DNA of 64,000 bases from JABDBE01 sp049585795 (GTDB taxonomy: Bacteria > Acidobacteriota > Terriglobia > Terriglobales > Acidobacteriaceae), in contig JBAVAQ010000059.1 in the NCBI GenBank assembly GCA_049585795.1, positions 1 to 64,000 of the forward strand, written 5' to 3'. The notes beneath the pieces were generated by a model, which did not search any database, was not told where the DNA came from, and saw nothing but the letters and a program-made list of their open reading frames with translations. Positions within the stretch are counted from its first letter, which is position 1, and every line of letters starts with the position of its first letter. This document shows positions 58,835 through 64,000 of this stretch, piece by piece. Made by a program: the position numbers and the translations under genes.

Positions 58835-59821
58835 GTGGGAACTACGCAAACTGCAGTACGGAAATTTGTGCCCCGACGCGGTTTGCGTGGCGGACACGTC
58901 CAAACCCTGGCCAGCTTCTTTCTGCCGCGGCGAATCAAATTGCCCACAGCCGAAAAGCGTTTGATTGAAGTCGAACCCGGCGTGCACGTGCTTTGCCACT
59001 GCCAGTGGCAGAAAGACCGGCAAAATGCGCTCACCGTCATTATTGTCCACGGCCTCGAAGGCTCAAGTGAGTCTCAATATATGCTGGGCATCACCGCCAA
59101 GGGCACGGCTGTGGGCATGAACGTAGTGCGCATGAACCAGCGCAATTGCGGGGGCACAGATGCATTATCGCCTACGCTCTATCATTCGGGGCGGTCGCAA
59201 GACATCGCCGCCGTGGCTCGAAGCTTGATCCAGCATGATCAGATCTCTCGCTTCGCGCTCGTGGGATTCTCCATGGGCGGTAATCTGGTGCTCAAACTGG
59301 CAGGAGAATGGGGAAAGGAAGCGCCGCCGCAGTTGCGCGCAGTTGCGGCGGTCTGCCCATCGATGAATCTTGCAGCCTCAGCCGACGCCCTGCATTTGCC
59401 CGCTAATCGTCTCTATGAGTTTTACTTCATGTGGCAGCTCCGGCGTCGCCTGCGCGCGAAGGCACGACTGTTTCCCAAAGACTTTGATACTGCGCGCATG
59501 CGCGGTGTGACCAGCCTGCGTGATTTCGACGATAAAGTCACGGCTCACTACTGCGGTTTTGAGGGCGCGGCCGACTATTACGAGCGTTCCGCCGCCGCAA
59601 ACGTTGTCGATCGCGTTGCCGTGCCTACGCTCATCCTGCATGCCGCTAACGATCCCTTTATCCGCATTCTTCCGAAGACACGGCAGAACATTCTTTCCAA
59701 TCCGAACATTACTTTCGTCGAAACCGAAGATGGCGGTCACTGCTCATTTCTCGCCGCCGCCGACGGGGACGACGGCCGCTGGGCCGAGCGTCAAGTAGTG
59801 GATTTCCTGCGAGAATTTTGA
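58835..59821 (+). CDS. YheT-family alpha/beta hydrolase
   Basis: 328 aa from GTG 58835. RGLRGGHVQTLASFFLPRR at the N-terminus and MNQRNCGGTDALSPTLYHSG are YheT-type signatures. Catalytic triad: Ser in VGFSMGGNLVLKLAG, Asp in LHAANDPFIRILP, His in EDGGHCSFLAAADG. Predicted cytoplasmic carboxylesterase; physiological substrate not known. Divergent from the FmdB gene with only ~48 bp between. Confidence 0.9.
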   Translation: MGTTQTAVRKFVPRRGLRGGHVQTLASFFLPRRIKLPTAEKRLIEVEPGVHVLCHCQWQKDRQNALTVIIVHGLEGSSESQYMLGITAKGTAVGMNVVRMNQRNCGGTDALSPTLYHSGRSQDIAAVARSLIQHDQISRFALVGFSMGGNLVLKLAGEWGKEAPPQLRAVAAVCPSMNLAASADALHLPANRLYEFYFMWQLRRRLRAKARLFPKDFDTARMRGVTSLRDFDDKVTAHYCGFEGAADYYERSAAANVVDRVAVPTLILHAANDPFIRILPKTRQNILSNPNITFVETEDGGHCSFLAAADGDDGRWAERQVVDFLREF

Positions 59822-59897
59822 TCCAGTGAGGACAGCCGCCACCGGCTGCCCAGTCGAGCGCAAGCTCGACTTCTCTCCTATACAATCTCTTTCTCGA

Positions 59898-60653
59898 ATG
59901 AAACTGGCCGCGAAAATCGGATTGGCGACGGTTGTAGTTGTTTCTCTGGCGGTCTTTCTCTGCGCCGAGCCGGTATCGCAACTCAAGCCGACGAATTACG
60001 TCAACGACTTCGCCGGCGTTCTCGACCCGAACACCATCGCGCAACTCAACAGCCTCTGCCAGGAAGTCGATCAGAAGGCGCATGCGCAAATCGCCGTGGT
60101 CACCGTCAAGTCACTCGATGGCTCCGATATCGACAGTTATGCAGTCGATCTCTTCAAGAAATGGGGCATTGGCGCGAAAGCTACCGACCACGGTGTGTTG
60201 ATCCTTTTGGCCACGCAGGATCACCGTTATCGAGTTGAAGTCGGCTACGGGCTGGAACCGATTCTGCCCGATGGCAAAGTCGGCGGATTCGGACGTGAAG
60301 CTGTGCCCCTGCTCAAGCAGAATGACTACAACGGTGCCGTGTCGCTTCTGACCACGCGGGTGGCGGATGTGATCGCGCAGGATGCTGGCGTTCAATTGAC
60401 AGGTGCGCGCCCGCGTGCTCCGGCGGAGAGACCGGACAAGGGACTTTCCATTGCCGGCGTCGTTGTTCTCGTCATTATTTTTCTGATTTTGGTGTCCACA
60501 CCCTTCGGACGGCTGCTTCTATTCAGCATGTTACTAGGCGGCCGCGGAGGGGGTGGCGGATACGGCGGCGGTGGAGGCTTTGGTGGTGGTGGAGGGTTCG
60601 GGGGTTTCGGCGGTGGCAGTTCGGGCGGTGGCGGAGCCAGTGGAAGCTGGTAG
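59898..60653 (+). CDS. TPM-domain membrane protein with Gly-rich tail
   Basis: 251 aa from ATG 59898. Signal peptide 1-24. The TPM/YgcG domain is YVNDFAGVLDPNTIAQLNSL, QIAVVTVKSLDGSDIDSYAVDLFKKWGIG, GVLILLATQDHRYRVEVGYGLEPILPDG. One membrane helix (VVVLVIIFLILVSTP) is followed by a long Gly-rich stretch ending GGGGASGSW. TPM proteins occur with LemA (encoded two genes downstream) and are linked to membrane or photosystem assembly in other organisms. First of a probable four-gene unit. Confidence 0.88.
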   Translation: MKLAAKIGLATVVVVSLAVFLCAEPVSQLKPTNYVNDFAGVLDPNTIAQLNSLCQEVDQKAHAQIAVVTVKSLDGSDIDSYAVDLFKKWGIGAKATDHGVLILLATQDHRYRVEVGYGLEPILPDGKVGGFGREAVPLLKQNDYNGAVSLLTTRVADVIAQDAGVQLTGARPRAPAERPDKGLSIAGVVVLVIIFLILVSTPFGRLLLFSMLLGGRGGGGGYGGGGGFGGGGGFGGFGGGSSGGGGASGSW

Positions 60654-60686
60654 AGCGAACCTGATAGTTCGAAATAAAGAGGCACT

Positions 60687-61424
60687 ATGGTTGCGGAAAA
60701 ACTGATTAATGAATTCATCAGCCGGTTGCGTGCAGCTTCCGGCGAAAATCTCGAGAGCGTGATCCTTTACGGGTCCGCTGCGGACGGAGAATTTCATCCG
60801 GACTTTTCTAATATCAACCTGCTTTGCGTCGTGCGCGAGACTTCTTTCACCACACTCACCGCAATTGCGCCTGCCGTGGAGTGGTGGACCAAGCAGAAGC
60901 ATCACGAGCCGCTGGTGCTGACTCGCGAAGAGCTGGAGAGTTCCACCGATGTTTTCTCTATCGAACTGCTCGACATGCAGCATCGCCATCGCGTCCTGTT
61001 CGGAGCGGATGTCATCAGCGGTCTTAAAATTCCCATGGATTTGCATCGCGCTCAACTGGAGTACGAGCTGCGCGAGAAGCTTATTCTCCTGCGTGAACGG
61101 TTGTTGCTGGCGAAGAACGACAAAAAGCAATTATGGGACCTGATGCAGCATTCGTTATCGACCTTTACCACGCTCTTCCGCCACGGACTGATTGCGCTTG
61201 GGGCGACATCTCCCAAGGCCAAGCGGGAAACCATCAAAGAATTGGCCACGCGCATTCCGTTCGATGCTTCTGCTTTCCTGCAATTGCTCGACATCCGTGA
61301 GCACCAAGCGGAGACTAAGCAATTCGATGTGACTGATGTTTTTGCCCGCTACCTGACCGGGGTGCAGCAGGTTACCGCTGCCGTAGATAAAATGCTAGAC
61401 TCGCCGGAACCGCGCCGCACGTAA
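60687..61424 (+). CDS. nucleotidyltransferase-fold protein with lost catalytic Asp pair
   Basis: 245 aa. The N-terminus resembles MNT-type nucleotidyltransferases: VILYGSAADGEFHPDFSNIN, with G29-S30 present. The two Asp of the usual SDxDL motif are Asn42 and Asn44 (SNINLL), so metal binding and transfer activity are probably lost. The remainder is helical (KLILLRERLLLAKNDKKQLWDLM...). It sits between the TPM and LemA genes on the same strand with short gaps, suggesting a role with them, possibly nucleotide sensing. Function is inference. Confidence 0.72.
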   Translation: MVAEKLINEFISRLRAASGENLESVILYGSAADGEFHPDFSNINLLCVVRETSFTTLTAIAPAVEWWTKQKHHEPLVLTREELESSTDVFSIELLDMQHRHRVLFGADVISGLKIPMDLHRAQLEYELREKLILLRERLLLAKNDKKQLWDLMQHSLSTFTTLFRHGLIALGATSPKAKRETIKELATRIPFDASAFLQLLDIREHQAETKQFDVTDVFARYLTGVQQVTAAVDKMLDSPEPRRT

Positions 61425-61452
61425 AGTCTGATAGCTTTTCTAGAGGAGAAGA

Positions 61453-62073
61453 ATGATGAGAACAGGTTTGATTTTGGTCGTCGTCCTGGTGCTGATCTTG
61501 TTGATCACCTTCGGACAGTACGTGGGTGTCCGCAATACTTTGGTGACCAAGAATGAAGCGGTCAAGGCCGCGTGGTCGCAGGTCGATATCGTGCTGCAAC
61601 GCCGCGCCGATCTGATCCCCAATCTTGTCGAAACCGTCAAGGGAATCGCCGGCCAGGAACAAAAGGTGTTTGGCGACATCGCGGCCGCCCGCTCCCGGTT
61701 GCTCTCAGCCAATGCTCCGGTGGACAAGATCGCTGCCAATCAGCAACTGGACGGCGCCATCGGTCGCCTGCTCGCGGTCGTCGAGAACTATCCGCAACTG
61801 AAATCGAATGAGAACTTTCTACGCTTGCAGGATGAATTGGCGGGAACCGAAAACCGCATCGCGGTCGAACGCAAACGTTACAACGATGCTCTGCAGGACT
61901 ACAACACCTACGTGCAGCACTTTCCCAATAACATTTACGCGGGCTGGGCTGGCTTCAAACCCAACGAAGCATACTTTACTGCGACCGAGGAATCGCGCCA
62001 GGTTCCAAAGGTGAATTTCTCCACGCCAAGCACGGCACCGCAGGCAACGCCGGAGCCTGCTCCCGCGAAGTAG
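61453..62073 (+). CDS. lemA: LemA family protein
   Basis: 206 aa (ATG 61453; ATG 61456 is equally possible). N-terminal membrane helix LILVVVLVLILLITFGQY, then the LemA helical domain: RNTLVTKNEAVKAAWSQVDIVLQRRADLIPNLVETVKG, AVVENYPQLKSNENFLRLQDELAGTENRIAVERKRYNDAL. A Pro/Ala-rich C-terminus ends the protein. A GAGGAGAAG site precedes the ATG. LemA and TPM proteins are frequent genomic partners; molecular function is poorly known. Confidence 0.93.
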   Translation: MMRTGLILVVVLVLILLITFGQYVGVRNTLVTKNEAVKAAWSQVDIVLQRRADLIPNLVETVKGIAGQEQKVFGDIAAARSRLLSANAPVDKIAANQQLDGAIGRLLAVVENYPQLKSNENFLRLQDELAGTENRIAVERKRYNDALQDYNTYVQHFPNNIYAGWAGFKPNEAYFTATEESRQVPKVNFSTPSTAPQATPEPAPAK

Positions 62074-62074
62074 C

Positions 62075-62659
62075 GTGCAAGCCGACTTTGCGGTTGAACT
62101 CGGCGCCGACGATGAAACGCTGGAGATGCCTTGGGCCGCTTCTGACGGCGGCCTTCGCTACTACGATTTGAAGCGCCATCCCGAACTTCTGTCTGAGCTT
62201 GAGGAAGCCGCGCGAGCGCCGGAATTGGGCGAATTCCTCTCCAAAATTAATTCGCCCCACAGTCCGCTCGAGACCGCGAAGTGTGACGTCTGGTCCAGCA
62301 CGGAAATGAATCCGGAAGAAGAAATATTCGATGGCACGCACAAGTTCGGCTCCTATATCGATCTCTTCTTTTCTGACGAGGCAAAACGCTTTTCGTTCCC
62401 CGACCATGAGCATTTGGCAAAACGTCTGGTCCAGCTTCTGCAGCGAGCTCCAGAAATCAAAGCCGCTGGCGAGTTTCTTATCCGCCGCTGTTACTACCAC
62501 GAGTCCGAAGAAGCGCCCGGAGAAGAAGAAATTCGCGATGGCTTCTACATCACGTTTTATCTGTTCGGATATGGCAAGGACGAAGTTCGTTCGCGTCAGC
62601 AGTGGGTGATCGGATTGAAACTGATTCAGAGCGCCATCCGCCAGCTGTCCGGAAAATGA
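62075..62659 (+). CDS. hypothetical protein downstream of lemA
   Basis: Unknown, 194 aa, starting at GTG 62075, one base after the lemA stop. Acidic, no signal peptide or membrane helix. Distinctive segments: MQADFAVELGADDETLEMPW, LRYYDLKRHPELLSELEEAA, KCDVWSSTEMNPEEEIF, KFGSYIDLFFSDEAKRFSF and the C-terminal YLFGYGKDEVRSRQQWVIGLKLI. Tight spacing places it in the TPM-MNT-LemA unit. No family recognised. Confidence 0.75.
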   Translation: MQADFAVELGADDETLEMPWAASDGGLRYYDLKRHPELLSELEEAARAPELGEFLSKINSPHSPLETAKCDVWSSTEMNPEEEIFDGTHKFGSYIDLFFSDEAKRFSFPDHEHLAKRLVQLLQRAPEIKAAGEFLIRRCYYHESEEAPGEEEIRDGFYITFYLFGYGKDEVRSRQQWVIGLKLIQSAIRQLSGK

Positions 62660-62661
62660 GA

Positions 62662-63792
62662 TTAGCTCGCCTTGGCTGGCCGATAGAACCAAGCCAGCGC
62701 TTCCGTGCCGCGTCCTTTAAGCCGTGTGCGCAACTTGGACAACAATACCATCGCAAGGAAAATCGCCAGCAATCCAAACGAAGCCGTGCGAATGTCGACC
62801 GCCCGCTTCGGCAAAATGGAAAAGCGTCCATAGACGAACTCAATGTGTACCCAATAAACCAGCAGGGAAGTTTGGCCAAGTTGTATCAAGGGGCTGAACC
62901 CCCACTGTCCCGCTCCCCATCGGCACCAGAGATAAGCCGAAGCCAGGATTGCCAGCAGCATGCCCACGCGAATCAGAAAAAAATTCGGACTGGTGTGCCA
63001 GAAATCGTAAGTCGCGTAAAGCTGCAGTGGTCGCGCGTCCTGCCAGCGCGCCAGGTAAATCAATCCAATTCCGCTTGCCCCAGCCAGCAGGAACGTTGCC
63101 GCACCCCGTTTCCGTGCCCCATCGCTCAAGAGAATAAGCCCTGCCGCGAGTCCAATAAACGCAAATGCCGTCCACGGAAAAACCGGGAATAGCCAAGCCT
63201 GCGGCTCGCCAAGGTTGTGGACGCCATCGATATAAGACTCAATCGGCCAGGGGAGCCAGCGCGGCCGCCAACTCGACCATATCAGCGGCGACAAAAGGGA
63301 AATGCTCATGCCGACACTAGCCGCCGTCATGCCCAACGCGAACCGCGCGTGCGATCCCAAGTTGAGCCGTAAGACGGTCCAGCAAACCACTCCCATCAGC
63401 ATCATCGAAAGGCCGATGGTGTTGAGGATATCCACGCGCAACAAATCACTCCAAGGCGCCCAGCCCCAGGCAATCAGATACTCCTGCAGACGAAACAGCA
63501 GGCCCAGTGCGAAAATTTCCGCGCCCCGGCGAATCGTAGTGCGCGCAATCTGACCAACTGATGCGCCTTTCTGCCGCATCTTGTCCGTGACCAGTGCAAA
63601 GGAAATTCCCGCCAGAAAAAGAAAGAGCGGGGCAGGCAAAGTTCCGCCCAGCTGCGACCACATGAAAAACGTGCTTTTGCGCGCATCCCCCCCCAGCCAA
63701 GAGTCGTAACAATGTGTCTGGAACATCAAGACGCAAGCCAGGCCGCGCATCCAGTCGATGTACGCAAGGCGGGATGGGGCAGAAGCAGTCAT
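62662..63792 (-). CDS. DUF1624 / HGSNAT-like membrane acyltransferase
   Basis: 376 aa with ~10 membrane helices. The N-terminus RLAYIDWMRGLACVLMFQTHCYDSW and PAPLFLFLAGISFAL are the signature of the DUF1624/heparan-alpha-glucosaminide N-acetyltransferase superfamily (also YeiB-like). These move acyl groups across the membrane onto sugars. The acceptor here is unknown. Convergent with the lemA cluster with a 2-bp gap. Confidence 0.85.
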   Translation of the reverse strand: MTASAPSRLAYIDWMRGLACVLMFQTHCYDSWLGGDARKSTFFMWSQLGGTLPAPLFLFLAGISFALVTDKMRQKGASVGQIARTTIRRGAEIFALGLLFRLQEYLIAWGWAPWSDLLRVDILNTIGLSMMLMGVVCWTVLRLNLGSHARFALGMTAASVGMSISLLSPLIWSSWRPRWLPWPIESYIDGVHNLGEPQAWLFPVFPWTAFAFIGLAAGLILLSDGARKRGAATFLLAGASGIGLIYLARWQDARPLQLYATYDFWHTSPNFFLIRVGMLLAILASAYLWCRWGAGQWGFSPLIQLGQTSLLVYWVHIEFVYGRFSILPKRAVDIRTASFGLLAIFLAMVLLSKLRTRLKGRGTEALAWFYRPAKAS

Positions 63793-63850
63793 CGGAAAAC
63801 AGTTGCGATGCCACGGGGAGTATACAAAACAAACGTATCAGCAGTACGCG

Positions 63851-63890
63851 CGAGATCCTTCGCCGAGGCTGAAGCTTGCCTCAGCATGAG
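63851..63890. repeat. R4-like repeat near right edge
   Basis: On the minus strand it reads TCATGCTGAGG...CGAAGGATCTCG, an R4 copy whose centre is expanded to CAAGCTTCAGCCTCGG. The remaining bases to 64000 hold nothing I can assign. Confidence 0.5.
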
Positions 63891-64000
63891 GCTTCAGGCC
63901 TGCGAGTTTGGCCGCAACTTATAGAGGCCCAATGCCCTGGAACTTTTTCCGCAGTTCGGTGTTTATACAGATCGGATGGCGCTTCCAGACGAATGACGTG

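Overview
The window is bacterial chromosome, gene-dense, with moderately high GC by eye. Gene content points to an acidobacterium (Acidobacteriota, Terriglobia/Koribacter-like): zinc-type S14 and S4, CadC-like TolB/TPR regulators, a secreted family with G-x-Y-x-F and DCTGT motifs, Big/YVTN lipoproteins, and many short palindromic intergenic repeats. The taxonomic placement is inference from gene families, not from a marker search.

Layout. 0.06-1.05 kb: two overlapping minus-strand genes of unknown function. 1.17-4.3 kb: a beta-oxidation or ketogenic set (thiolase, 3-hydroxyacyl-CoA dehydrogenase, enoyl-CoA hydratase). 4.2-5.5 kb: ribH and nusB. 5.6-7.7 kb: a large surface lipoprotein. 8.1-30.7 kb: one uninterrupted str-S10-spc-alpha supercluster of 28 ribosomal protein genes plus fusA, tuf, secY, adk, map, infA and rpoA, headed by a convincing sigma70-type promoter at 8140-8169. 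30.8-38.8 kb: a Tat-exported bicovalent-flavin oxidase, a KimA-like potassium transporter, a CadC-like regulator, and small secreted or membrane proteins. 38.8-42.0 kb: queG-guaB-vanZ. 42.1-43.6 kb: a TetR regulator divergent from a degenerate zincin-like protein, with a perfect operator palindrome between them. 43.6-48.2 kb: pseudouridine synthase, exported methyltransferase, M28 peptidase, esterase. 48.3-52.4 kb: a three-gene ABC transporter operon. 52.5-58.8 kb: small unknown proteins, a triple-repeat membrane protein, a spermidine-dehydrogenase-like flavoprotein, GH20 hexosaminidase, PilZ and FmdB-type proteins. 58.8-63.8 kb: YheT-like hydrolase, a TPM / degenerate nucleotidyltransferase / LemA / unknown cluster, and a DUF1624-type membrane acyltransferase.

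The most unusual feature is between the genes. Nearly every ribosomal-operon spacer holds an imperfect palindrome from one of a few repeat families. I name them R1 (GCTAGAAGCTAG-like), R2 (GGTCGTTGGTCGTTGG-like), R3 (GTAGAGACGTAGC/GCTACGTCTCTAC), R4 (CATCCTGAGCGAAGCGAAGG), R5 (CACAGAGGCACAGAGA), R6 (ATCCCTCGCTTTGCTCGGGAT-like), R7 (GCACGGCTTCAGCCGTGC), R8 (AT-rich, TTTTGTAATTTGAA) and R9 (CTCCGCGCACTCTGCGG). R1 copies often end directly at a start codon, and an R2+R1 copy appears to be translated as the C-terminal tail of RibH. No rRNA, tRNA, CRISPR array, insertion sequence or prophage gene was seen.
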